The position numbers and the translations under genes were made by a program. Shown here piece after piece: positions 1-7,478 of a DNA stretch of 64,000 nt; position 1 is the first letter of the stretch; the number at the start of each line of letters is the position of its first letter. The notes beneath the pieces were generated by a model. It made no database searches and was not told where the DNA came from. It worked only from the letters and a program-made list of their open reading frames with translations. Origin of the DNA: a virus. The stretch spans positions 41,151 through 105,150 of the IMG/VR virus record IMGVR_UViG_3300027917_000024. One strand, given 5' to 3'.

Positions 1-12
1 TCAGGAGGCTTT

Positions 13-399
13 ATGAGCAAACGTAAACTTGAAGATATGTTTGCAGAAATTGATGAGCAAGAAGAAATCGAAAACATAGAAGAGCTAGTAAATGAGCTGT
101 GGGATGTATACCACCGGTTCTCGGAATTATCGCACAGAGTCATGAGAGTATTCAAAAGGTATATGCCAGGGAAGAATGAGCGTATCGGTTTGAGTAACTA
201 TATCCTCACACTCTTTGACAAGCATGAAAAACTGACTCGGCAGGATATCATGGAGTATCTCATAATAGGTGATTTTGAATATACAATATCTTCAAAAAGT
301 CTTACGGATAGCCTGTACTTTCTCTTAAAAACTAATAGGCTAATTCGGTACAAAGATCCATCAACTGGAGAGCATTGTTATAAAAGGGGGAATGGATAA
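13..399 (+). CDS. Hypothetical protein, winged-helix-like C-terminus
   Basis: Protein of 128 aa with a good Shine-Dalgarno site (AGGAGG at 3-8) before the ATG. The N-terminal half is acidic and helical. The C-terminal half (about residues 58-128) has the look of a winged helix: a helix around LTRQDIMEYL, a second helix around SLTDSLYFLL, and a likely wing at RYKDPSTGEHCYKRG. I recognise no specific family. Its stop codon overlaps the start of the DNA polymerase gene (TAATG), so the two are probably translationally coupled. This suggests, but does not show, a replication-related or regulatory role. The start of the operon lies outside the window. Confidence 0.75.
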   Translation: MSKRKLEDMFAEIDEQEEIENIEELVNELWDVYHRFSELSHRVMRVFKRYMPGKNERIGLSNYILTLFDKHEKLTRQDIMEYLIIGDFEYTISSKSLTDSLYFLLKTNRLIRYKDPSTGEHCYKRGNG

Positions 400-3272
400 T
401 GTCTGGTGTTTGTACTCTGTGTGGGCTATATAAAACTACAACGAATGTGAAAATCGATAGTGTTGTAGGTGAGATCAAGGCTACTGAGTGCAAAGAACCT
501 ATTGAGATAGCATTTATTGCGGAGGCCCCTGGAAAAGTCGAGGAGGAAAAAGGTATTCCTTTAGTGGGTCCTGCTGGAATGAACTTAGATACTGCTCTTA
601 AATCGGCAGAAATTGATAGGTCTCGTGTGTTCGTTGGTAATATCTGCCGCTGCAAGCCTCCTAATAATCGAACCCCAAGCAGAACTGAGCAGCAGAAATG
701 CTATCCCTATCTGTTAAAAGAGCTCAAAAAAGTCAAACCTAAAGTAATTGTGTGTTTAGGACTTGCAGCCACGAAGACTATTCTCAAAGACAGTACAATT
801 AGGATGAAAGATGCACATGGTAGAGCATATAGTGGTAAACCTCTTTTAGGCTTTGACTGTATCATTGTCCCTACTTGGCATCCCAGTCCTACAACTTTCA
901 TAAATAACGAAGATCGGCGATTCCAGATGATGGCTGACATTCGTATAGCTAAAAGCCATTTAGAGGGTGAATCATTAAAGGATAAAAAGGACTGGCTTTC
1001 AATCACTGTTGCAAATTATGAGACTTGGCTCTTGGTTCTTCCAATACTCAAGAAGGCAACCCATTTTACCATCGACGTGGAAACAACTGGACTGAATGTT
1101 TTTGCTAAAAATGCGGAAATCACAAATTTTGGAATAACATCCCATGGTAATTATGGTATTTCTGTTATTTGTAGAGAAGGAGATTGGATTAGAACAAACA
1201 AAGATGGAACTATCCACGACTATTTCAATGATTTTCTTACTGATCTCGAAGAGTTAATGGATACAATACCTACTGTTGCTCATAATATGTGCTTTGATGC
1301 CAAATACATGAAGAAAAAGTGGAACATCTGGCCAAAAAAATGGCTCTGGGATACGATGCTGGGCCACTCAATTATTAGCCCAGGAGGTTCTGCCAAACTA
1401 AAGGACATAAGTTGGCAATATACTCCTAAGATGGGAGGGTATGAACATGAATTGTTACAGGCTGGTGGGTTGGAGAAAGCAAATGCGTATGAGAGAGTAG
1501 ATTACAATGTTGGTGATATCGTTTGTACGGATCGGATATATAATAGGCAACTTGAGATCTTAGAAAAAGAGAAGAAGTTATTTCTTATGCAGAAGATTCT
1601 TATGCCAGCCGCTGAAATCTTCGCAGAGATGGAGTATATAGGAGTTGCTATTGATGAATATGTTCTTAGAAACCTAGAGAAAGACTATGGAAAACGACTG
1701 TTAGATGAAAAAACAAAAATATATATGCACGGTACTATAATGCAATATAACAGAACACACGGTGGCTTCAATCCCAGTTCAACAGATCAAGTTGGACAAG
1801 TGTTATTTGATAAGAAGTATTGTGGATTTACAGTCATAGACGTATCTGACAAAACCGGAAAACCATCCTGCTCCAAAAAAGTTCTTGTTGAGTTACAGAG
1901 GAAATATAACAGTAAACTTGTAAGTATGATTCTAGACTACCGTGCGCTGTTAAAGCTTCATAGTACCTATCTCAAGGGAATGAAATCACAGCTAATCAAT
2001 GGTCGGATACACACAAACTATCACCTAAACGTTGCGAGGTCAGGGCGTACAAGCTCGTGTGTTGCGGAGGGAACTTTGGTAGATGTTGTACGAGATTTAT
2101 CTAGGTATCCTAATGGTATTCCAATCGAAGATATACGCCCAGGAGATTATGTATACTGTTATGATAATAAATGTAACCTAACAATCAGGAAAGTAAAATG
2201 GGCAGGAAGGACTGGAAGAGAGAAAGTATTAAAACTAAAATGGATTGGTGCTGGTAGAAAGTTTTCGGGAGAATTGAAAGTAACTCCTGAGCATAAAATC
2301 CGCCATTCTGATGGACATTATATAGAAGCAATAGATTGTAAAGGAATAAATACTCTAGCACTTAGTAGAAGTTTGCGTAAATCTGGTAAAAGTAGGCTAT
2401 TAATTTTAGATGTGTTAGATGAAGGAGAGATGGTCGATGTTTATAATCTTGAAGTAGAAGAGTTTCACAACTTTATTGCTAATGGTATCTGTATAAAAAA
2501 TAGTGGACCCAACCTTCAAAATATACCCGAAGATAGTGATATAAAATCTATGTTTATTCCAGATGTGGGATTTAGATTTATTGATTTGGATTATCGGCAG
2601 ATGGAATTGGTTGTCTCTGCCTATTATACTGGTGATGAGGTTATGAAAAAGGCCATACTTTCTGGTGATGCTCATACATATATTGCAAAATTAATTTTTG
2701 GTATGGCAGAGGTAAGTGAAGATAATAGAAGGTTTGTAAAGACACTTAATTTTGGGGTTCTCTATGGAATGGGAGCTGGGAAGTTAGCAGAATCACTTGG
2801 TATAGAGGAAGACGATGCAAGAAGGCACATAAAAGAATATTTTAATATTTTGAAGGCTACAAAAACTTGGATAGATAGAAGGCGGTGGCATGCTGAACAT
2901 AAGGGATTTGTTACATCTAAATTTGGACGTATCAGGAAGTATAAAGCAAGGGAGGAAATTCTTCCAGGCGAGAAGGTTGAATATAACTCCGCTGTCAACC
3001 ACCCTATACAATCACTAGCATCTGATCTTATGCTCTACGCTATGGTACAATGGAAAAAGTATTTAGTAAAACGTGGTTTGTATCCACATGATGCTTACAT
3101 GGCATTACAGGTACACGACTCTATTGTTAGTTGTGTCAAAGAGCAACTAGTTGAAGAACTCCTTCTGGCTAAAAAGAACGTATTTGAGTCAATCAAGTTC
3201 GAATTTATGACATTACCGTTATCAGTAGAACTAAAAACAGGCCATGATTGGGGTAACTTATCGAAAACATAG
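399..3272 (+). CDS. polA: Family-A DNA polymerase fused to N-terminal family-4 uracil-DNA glycosylase, interrupted by a mini-intein
   Basis: The 957-aa precursor copies the phage genome. Residues 1-190 are a family-4 UDG: motif EAPG at 42-45, GPAG at 57-60, HPS at 161-163, and four Cys (5, 8, 85, 101) spaced like the 4Fe-4S ligands of this family. Residues about 220-375 are a DEDD 3'-5' exonuclease (D226/E228, N296/D300, Y369/D373). The polymerase domain follows: motif A DYRQME with catalytic D731, motif B RRFVKTLNFGVLYG, and motif C VHDS with D907. Motif C has Ser where this family usually has Glu. There is no 5' nuclease domain. An intein lies at residues 554-701; its removal rejoins the SGRTSS and SGPNLQNIP segments of a typical PolA. 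The ATG overlaps the previous stop (TAATG). Confidence 0.95.
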   Translation: MSGVCTLCGLYKTTTNVKIDSVVGEIKATECKEPIEIAFIAEAPGKVEEEKGIPLVGPAGMNLDTALKSAEIDRSRVFVGNICRCKPPNNRTPSRTEQQKCYPYLLKELKKVKPKVIVCLGLAATKTILKDSTIRMKDAHGRAYSGKPLLGFDCIIVPTWHPSPTTFINNEDRRFQMMADIRIAKSHLEGESLKDKKDWLSITVANYETWLLVLPILKKATHFTIDVETTGLNVFAKNAEITNFGITSHGNYGISVICREGDWIRTNKDGTIHDYFNDFLTDLEELMDTIPTVAHNMCFDAKYMKKKWNIWPKKWLWDTMLGHSIISPGGSAKLKDISWQYTPKMGGYEHELLQAGGLEKANAYERVDYNVGDIVCTDRIYNRQLEILEKEKKLFLMQKILMPAAEIFAEMEYIGVAIDEYVLRNLEKDYGKRLLDEKTKIYMHGTIMQYNRTHGGFNPSSTDQVGQVLFDKKYCGFTVIDVSDKTGKPSCSKKVLVELQRKYNSKLVSMILDYRALLKLHSTYLKGMKSQLINGRIHTNYHLNVARSGRTSSCVAEGTLVDVVRDLSRYPNGIPIEDIRPGDYVYCYDNKCNLTIRKVKWAGRTGREKVLKLKWIGAGRKFSGELKVTPEHKIRHSDGHYIEAIDCKGINTLALSRSLRKSGKSRLLILDVLDEGEMVDVYNLEVEEFHNFIANGICIKNSGPNLQNIPEDSDIKSMFIPDVGFRFIDLDYRQMELVVSAYYTGDEVMKKAILSGDAHTYIAKLIFGMAEVSEDNRRFVKTLNFGVLYGMGAGKLAESLGIEEDDARRHIKEYFNILKATKTWIDRRRWHAEHKGFVTSKFGRIRKYKAREEILPGEKVEYNSAVNHPIQSLASDLMLYAMVQWKKYLVKRGLYPHDAYMALQVHDSIVSCVKEQLVEELLLAKKNVFESIKFEFMTLPLSVELKTGHDWGNLSKT
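2058..2501 (+). other. Mini-intein in DNA polymerase (in-frame, no homing endonuclease)
   Basis: A 148-residue in-frame insertion between SGRTSS and SGPNLQNIPE, the conserved substrate-binding stretch of PolA. It starts with Cys (CVAEGTLVDVV), has a block-B-like VTPEHKI with the TxxH pattern, and block F/G as VYNLEVEEFHNFIANG followed by ICIKN. Ser is the +1 extein residue. The length only allows the Hint splicing fold, so no endonuclease domain is present. The penultimate residue is Lys where most inteins have His, which may slow Asn cyclisation. The UDG, exonuclease and polymerase motifs lie on both sides and appear intact, so the host protein is probably functional after splicing. Confidence 0.9.
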
Positions 3273-3345
3273 GATAAAAAATTTCAACTTTTTTTGATAA
3301 AAACACCATTCTCATGCATCTTTAATAATAGAGGAGGAAAAAGAC

Positions 3346-3534
3346 ATGGCACAAAAAGTGGAAGACATTACTGGTACAAGTATTTCATTCAGAATTACTT
3401 ATGAGCAAAAACAAAAATTACTGAAGATTGCAGAGGAAGTGGAAAAGGGATGTGGAACTCCAGCAACTCTTACAGACATTATCAAGACTGCAGTGAAACA
3501 GACCTGGGGAATCGATTTATATAAGGAGAAATAA
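3346..3534 (+). CDS. Small ribbon-helix-helix-like protein
   Basis: Protein of 62 aa with a strong Shine-Dalgarno (GAGGAGG) 8-9 bases before the ATG. The order strand SISFRI, helix YEQKQKLLKIAEEVE, loop with GCGTP, helix TLTDIIKTAVKQTW is the layout of a ribbon-helix-helix (CopG/Arc-like) DNA-binding domain, which usually works as a dimeric repressor. It follows a 73-bp AT-rich gap after the polymerase gene and is followed one base after its stop by the next ORF, so it probably begins a new operon segment. A role as a regulator of early phage genes is inference from the fold only. Confidence 0.7.
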   Translation: MAQKVEDITGTSISFRITYEQKQKLLKIAEEVEKGCGTPATLTDIIKTAVKQTWGIDLYKEK

Positions 3535-3535
3535 G

Positions 3536-3928
3536 ATGGGAGATCTAGAACTTGATCTTTCGATTGCGGCGAACAATACCCCACTACTTCTTGAGCAACT
3601 ACAAAAGTCTCCTCATATTTATTGGCAGTTTGCAATGAAATATGAAGAAGCGAAGCGAGCAGTGGCCAATCAAAAGCTGGAGATAAAGGTACGGGAAGCA
3701 ACACTTTCAAGGAATCTAAGAGACGAAAAAGGAAAAGCACTATCTGATGCAAAGATAGAGAGAATGCTTTTTACTTTTGATGAGTATTGTTCGTTACATG
3801 AGGAACTGAACAAGAGAAAGGAGATTGAAGGGAAGTGTAGTGCTATTGTAAGGGCTCTTGAGCAGAGACACCACATTATGACAACCGTGGCCTCACTCAT
3901 TAAACACGAACTCAGACAAAGTATTTAG
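3536..3928 (+). CDS. Hypothetical helical protein
   Basis: Protein of 130 aa, not recognised. It is predicted mostly helical and charged, with an N-terminal leucine-rich stretch and a central basic/acidic stretch (YEEAKRAVANQKLEIKVRE) that may form a coiled coil. The shape (helix-rich, many Lys/Glu, preceding the SSB gene) resembles many small phage proteins encoded beside recombination genes, but no motif identifies it. The start lies two bases after the previous stop and uses the AAGGAG site inside the end of the upstream gene, which indicates co-translation with the RHH-like protein. Confidence 0.7.
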   Translation: MGDLELDLSIAANNTPLLLEQLQKSPHIYWQFAMKYEEAKRAVANQKLEIKVREATLSRNLRDEKGKALSDAKIERMLFTFDEYCSLHEELNKRKEIEGKCSAIVRALEQRHHIMTTVASLIKHELRQSI

Positions 3929-4021
3929 AAAGGAGGATTCTACGCAAAATTAATTCAAAACCAATAAAAATTCAAAACAAGCAACAAGCAAGTACCGCAA
4001 AAAGCAAAAAGGAGATTAAAA
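3929..4021 (+). other. Intergenic gap with an orphan Shine-Dalgarno
   Basis: A 93-bp A-rich gap. A perfect AAAGGAGG stands at its left end (about 3929-3936) but no ATG, GTG or TTG follows at a usable distance. A second site (AAAAGGAG, about 4008-4015) serves the SSB gene. The first site may be left over from a deleted gene or may act in the mRNA leader of the SSB gene. Confidence 0.4.
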
Positions 4022-5005
4022 ATGGACAAATTCGATGTCAACTTAGATGCTAATGTAAGAAAGAGACTATTCTTCGGCAAGGTATGTGAAGCTCAAAAGG
4101 GTGGAGATTGCCAAGAGTGTGCTAAGGCAAGTGATCTATTTCGTCAATCAAGAGCACAATCAGATCAAGGAAAAAAGAAAGAACTAGAAGATCAAGCCAG
4201 AGGTCTCTATGCCAAGAGCCGCATCTTTATCAATGCCATTAATGTGAGGGACGAGGACAAAACATATCCTGTTCGTATCTATGCAATACCTCCTCTTGTC
4301 TATGATGAGGTAATCAGTGTAATCAGAGGTGCGAGGCAACTTGATCCGCAAAAGAATGTTTTTCATCCATTAACTGGCCATAATATACTCATCACAAAAA
4401 GAGGAAGTGGAATCCTCACACGATATTCCACACAGCTAGACCAAAATCCAAGTAAGATTCCAAACGAGGAATTACTTGCACAACTTCAGGGGGGAGATCG
4501 TAGTGGTCTACACAATCTTAATATGGTTGAGGAGTTTATCAATGACAATTATTTACACATCACCACCCTCAATAATGACCAGAATCTGATAAGGCTTCTT
4601 CCTCCGTTTGAAGATCAGACCATTTACAAAGAGATTAAATTCCATAGATTCACTATAGGTTCTTACAGGAGCATTAGTGATGGAAATAGTGGAAGTAGAG
4701 TTCCTGATCCAAAAGAATCAGGTCATAGTTTAGATGGTCCTAGTTTTGATGACCAAGGTATGCAGGACGAATTTGATCCATCTGCTCTCGAAGATATTCA
4801 AGAATTTACTCCTGATACCAATCCAGCACAAGCAGAACCCGTCCCTGTTAAAACTGAAGCACTACCACAAACCTCTAATGATTCAGTAGTTAATGCTTTA
4901 AAGGAGGAAATTAAGAAAATCGAGGCGGGTGCTGGGAAGGAGGAAACAGAGAGGATTTTGGAACGGCTCAAAGAGATTAAGAGTGAAGCTATAGGAAGTA
5001 CCTAG
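4022..5005 (+). CDS. gp32-like single-stranded DNA-binding protein
   Basis: Protein of 327 aa that probably coats single-stranded DNA at the phage fork and during recombination. Near the N-terminus a Cys cluster (C..GGDCQEC) may bind zinc, as in T4 gp32. It is followed by an aromatic/basic stretch (YAKSRIFINAINVRDED) and strands ending in YAIPPLVYDEVISVI. A later segment NVFHPLTGHNILITKRGSG and a TRYSTQ stretch match the second half of the gp32-like OB-fold core. Residues from about 225 on are a flexible acidic tail (DEFDPSALEDIQEF) typical of SSB partner-binding regions, ending in a short coiled coil. Identification is by layout and motifs, not overall similarity. It lies in the same operon as RecA and SbcCD. 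Confidence 0.75.
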   Translation: MDKFDVNLDANVRKRLFFGKVCEAQKGGDCQECAKASDLFRQSRAQSDQGKKKELEDQARGLYAKSRIFINAINVRDEDKTYPVRIYAIPPLVYDEVISVIRGARQLDPQKNVFHPLTGHNILITKRGSGILTRYSTQLDQNPSKIPNEELLAQLQGGDRSGLHNLNMVEEFINDNYLHITTLNNDQNLIRLLPPFEDQTIYKEIKFHRFTIGSYRSISDGNSGSRVPDPKESGHSLDGPSFDDQGMQDEFDPSALEDIQEFTPDTNPAQAEPVPVKTEALPQTSNDSVVNALKEEIKKIEAGAGKEETERILERLKEIKSEAIGST

Positions 5006-5006
5006 T

Positions 5007-5390
5007 ATGGATCTGCTTGGGCGAGATAAATTATATGCTACGGAATGGGTTGAGCGAACATTTGAATATGTTCGCTCAGCCAGGACCGTATTGAGAGAGA
5101 CAGGAGAACTTTCATTCATCTTAACATTTCAGCCGAGAGATTTTGAGCCTAGAAAGGACCTCGATGATATTATTGCTATTTCTGAATCAGTGATGATTTA
5201 TGATATTAACTTGTATATTGACTCATACTATTTCATTTACCAAGTTGGAGAAGAGACAACACATAAAGTTGGTCATATCTACACAGAGGATCTTTTAGCA
5301 TATAATCGGAAGCTAATAACTTTTGAGCAAGTAATGGAGAAATTAGAATACACCAGCCTACTTGAAACCGATGATAAAGATAGATCCTAA
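5007..5390 (+). CDS. Hypothetical protein
   Basis: Protein of 127 aa, not recognised. Predicted mixed alpha/beta, acidic, with no Cys cluster, membrane segment or catalytic signature. The start is one base after the SSB stop, with AGGAAG upstream, so it is probably co-translated with the SSB. An 11-bp perfect inverted repeat lies at codons 16-24 of this gene and is described separately. The 3' end overlaps the start of the next ORF by about 20 bases. Confidence 0.7.
   Translation: MDLLGRDKLYATEWVERTFEYVRSARTVLRETGELSFILTFQPRDFEPRKDLDDIIAISESVMIYDINLYIDSYYFIYQVGEETTHKVGHIYTEDLLAYNRKLITFEQVMEKLEYTSLLETDDKDRS
5051..5078 (+). promoter_or_regulatory. Perfect 11-bp inverted repeat just downstream of the SSB gene
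   Basis: TGAGCGAACAT and its exact reverse complement ATGTTCGCTCA are separated by six bases (TTGAAT). The stem lies inside the coding region of the gene that follows the SSB gene. It would form a stable RNA hairpin. No T-run follows, so it is not a standard intrinsic terminator. It might instead be an mRNA stability or translation-control structure, or a binding site for a dimeric DNA-binding protein. Confidence 0.55.
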
Positions 5391-5703
5391 TCTTGAGTCA
5401 GCTTGGGAGTTGATGATAGAAAATCAAGATGTTTTTAGTGAGAAGGATTTAATAGTACTTCTTGAAGGACATCTTAATTATGATGTGGCAATAGGACTAC
5501 GAGGTATAGATGCAATCCCGCCGTGCTATCAGTATGCTCCGTGTATAGATTGTGTATATGTAAATTTTTGTAGGAATCAAGAACGACGGCTTCAAGGAGG
5601 ATTAAGTGATGCAAGTAGACGAATCGATGAAGACAGTTACCGCAAACAACTGCTTAAAGATCTCGGTAGAATTCTCTCTGACAGTGAATCTTGGGAATTT
5701 TAA
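5371..5703 (+). CDS. Hypothetical protein with Cys cluster
   Basis: Protein of about 110 aa if it starts at the ATG at 5371; an upstream TTG at 5362 is also open but has no better ribosome site. No clear Shine-Dalgarno is visible, and the start lies inside the end of the preceding gene, so translation is probably coupled. The middle holds a run of cysteines (CYQYAPCIDCVYVNFC) that could bind zinc or an iron-sulfur cluster. The C-terminus is charged and helical. Not recognised. The reading frame continues past the start of the next gene and overlaps it by about 95 bases. Confidence 0.6.
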   Translation: MIKIDPNLESAWELMIENQDVFSEKDLIVLLEGHLNYDVAIGLRGIDAIPPCYQYAPCIDCVYVNFCRNQERRLQGGLSDASRRIDEDSYRKQLLKDLGRILSDSESWEF

Positions 5704-5872
5704 TAGTGCCAAACTGGGATGCTCGATGGAAGATATTATTGAGAATGAGGACGAATTCGAGATCAAGTTCGATCATATATACAAAAAGTTAAGGCGTAAA
5801 GTTGTAAATGAACTTGCTGATATTAATAAAGAATATATTGCTGGGAAAAAGGATCGGGGGATTGCTGGATGA
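5609..5872 (+). CDS. Hypothetical phage protein, beta-rich N-terminus
   Basis: Protein of 87 aa. The chosen ATG at 5609 sits 8 bases after a strong AAGGAGG (5594-5600); a GTG directly before it (5606) is the alternative. It begins inside the previous gene. The stretch KISVEFSLTVNLGNFNSAKL resembles a short beta-hairpin found in other small phage proteins of unknown function; the rest is a charged helix. The stop codon overlaps the next gene's ATG (ATGA). I cannot assign a role. Confidence 0.65.
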   Translation: MQVDESMKTVTANNCLKISVEFSLTVNLGNFNSAKLGCSMEDIIENEDEFEIKFDHIYKKLRRKVVNELADINKEYIAGKKDRGIAG

Positions 5873-6369
5873 ATAAGAATCAAAAGCTGAGAAATATTAT
5901 TGAATATGGTGGTGATGATGTAGAAGTTACTAGAATAACAAATACTCTCTACAGGGTTGGATACTGTAGCCGATGTGGGAGCTGTTGTAAGAATATCGAT
6001 ATAAGTAGCCGAGTGAGTGAATATGTTATTGAATGGTTAAAGGGATATGGTGTTGGTGTGCAGGTAAAGGATAATATTTTTGAGAGTCCAGATGAGCGGT
6101 CCAAATATGAGTATTCCGCAACCCTTAGTTTTCCTATTACGTGCAAACACCTAGACGAGGTACGGGCAGAAGTCGACAAAAAAGCGACCTGTCTATGTAC
6201 ATGTAAAAGATATAAGGATCGACCAGCAGTATGTAAATTATATCCAAGAAAAACGTCTAAATGGCCAACGTGTACATATGTATTTCTAGATGATGACAAC
6301 ATGAAATGGTTCGTAAGCGAGTGGGAGAAAAAACATGGCAAAGAGAAAAAAATCAAGTTCGTCTCTTGA
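5869..6369 (+). CDS. YkgJ-family Cys-cluster protein
   Basis: Protein of 166 aa. It has the Cys arrangement of the YkgJ/Fe-S (zinc- or iron-binding) family: RCGSCCKN near residue 40, CKHLDE, CLCTCKRY and a final VCKLYPRK followed by WPTC. In cellular members these cysteines hold a metal centre of unknown role; some act in metal storage or as redox factors. The ATG overlaps the previous stop (ATGA). The 3' end overlaps the recA start by 35 bases, so the two are tightly linked. A role in recombination is only suggested by this position. Confidence 0.7.
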   Translation: MNKNQKLRNIIEYGGDDVEVTRITNTLYRVGYCSRCGSCCKNIDISSRVSEYVIEWLKGYGVGVQVKDNIFESPDERSKYEYSATLSFPITCKHLDEVRAEVDKKATCLCTCKRYKDRPAVCKLYPRKTSKWPTCTYVFLDDDNMKWFVSEWEKKHGKEKKIKFVS

Positions 6370-7477
6370 TTCTAACACACTTGAACAGAACGCCGATAAT
6401 ATCATAAGCCAACTTACAAAAGAATTTGGGGAAGGTACAGCTTTTCGAAGTGAATCTAATTTTGAGTTTTCTAATAAAGGTGTTATCTCAACTGGCATCC
6501 TTAGTCTAGATCGAGCTCTCGGAGTTGGAGGGCTACCAATTGGAAGGATTATAGAAGTATTCGGTACGGAGATGTCAGGCAAGAGCAGCTTAGCATTCAA
6601 GGCAGCTGGTGAGGCGCAGCGTAAGGGTATTGTTGCTGTATATATCGATCTGGAACATTCTCTTGATATGGAACTGGCAAGAAATAGTGGTATGGATATT
6701 GTGGAGAACTGTGTAATTTCCCAACCGGCATTTGGCGAAGAAGCTATGAAAACTATTGAGATGATTATCCGTGGGGGCTATAAGGTTTTCGTAGTGGTTG
6801 ACTCTGTCGCCGCATTATTACCAAAAGTAGAACTTGATACTGGATTTACAGAGCCTACCCAACTTGGACGGCAAGCCGCACTTATGACAGAGGCACTACG
6901 AAAACTTGCTGGTCTTATTTCAAAATCAGATTGTACAGTATTATTTGTAAATCAAACCCGCCAGAAGATTGGTAGTTACTTCCCAGGAGCAAAGAGTACT
7001 CCTGGTGGTAATGCCTTGAAATTCTACTCATCAATCCGTCTCCAGGTTAGTAATGTAGGAAAGCTGACACAAGGAACAGATATTGTAGGTCATACTGCCA
7101 AAATAAAAGTTGAGAAGAACAAACTAGCAGCACCATTCAAGGAAGTTAATGTCGATTTATTTTATGGGAGCGGTTTTTGCGGGATTGCTGATATTCTAAA
7201 AATTGCTGAAGCTCATGATATTGTAACTCGCTCTGGTTCCTGGTATGCATACGGCGAAGAAAAATTGGGGCAAGGACTTTTTAGTAGTTTAAAAACTTTG
7301 ATTACAAATCCAGAATGGTATTTCGAGATACGAGATCAAGTTGCTAATCTGTTAGGGACCACTTTAACCCATAGGGAAATGTATTATGATAAAACCATAA
7401 AAATTGGAGACGAAGTGTGGCAACCAGAAACAATCGATAACAAGGATATTCCCGATTCTACAGTAAAGGCAGAGTAA
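6335..7477 (+). CDS. recA: RecA/UvsX-type recombinase
   Basis: Protein of 380 aa that forms filaments on single-stranded DNA and drives strand exchange using ATP. Walker A GTEMSGKS lies at residues 77-84 and Walker B VFVVVDS at about 152-158. The loop segment FVNQTRQKIG and the following STPGGNALKFYSS are the conserved L2-like and core regions of bacterial RecA. The length is close to bacterial RecA, and no intein is present. A GGGAG site precedes the ATG, which lies inside the end of the YkgJ-like gene. It probably works with the gp32-like SSB and the SbcCD nuclease in recombination-dependent replication. Confidence 0.95.
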   Translation: MAKRKKSSSSLDSNTLEQNADNIISQLTKEFGEGTAFRSESNFEFSNKGVISTGILSLDRALGVGGLPIGRIIEVFGTEMSGKSSLAFKAAGEAQRKGIVAVYIDLEHSLDMELARNSGMDIVENCVISQPAFGEEAMKTIEMIIRGGYKVFVVVDSVAALLPKVELDTGFTEPTQLGRQAALMTEALRKLAGLISKSDCTVLFVNQTRQKIGSYFPGAKSTPGGNALKFYSSIRLQVSNVGKLTQGTDIVGHTAKIKVEKNKLAAPFKEVNVDLFYGSGFCGIADILKIAEAHDIVTRSGSWYAYGEEKLGQGLFSSLKTLITNPEWYFEIRDQVANLLGTTLTHREMYYDKTIKIGDEVWQPETIDNKDIPDSTVKAE

Positions 7478-7478
7478 T

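Noticed and set aside
3273-3345. Possible promoter (TTGATA ... TTTAAT) after the polymerase gene
   Set aside because: The spacing between the two boxes is about 21 bases instead of about 17, and the region is AT-rich so such boxes are expected by chance.
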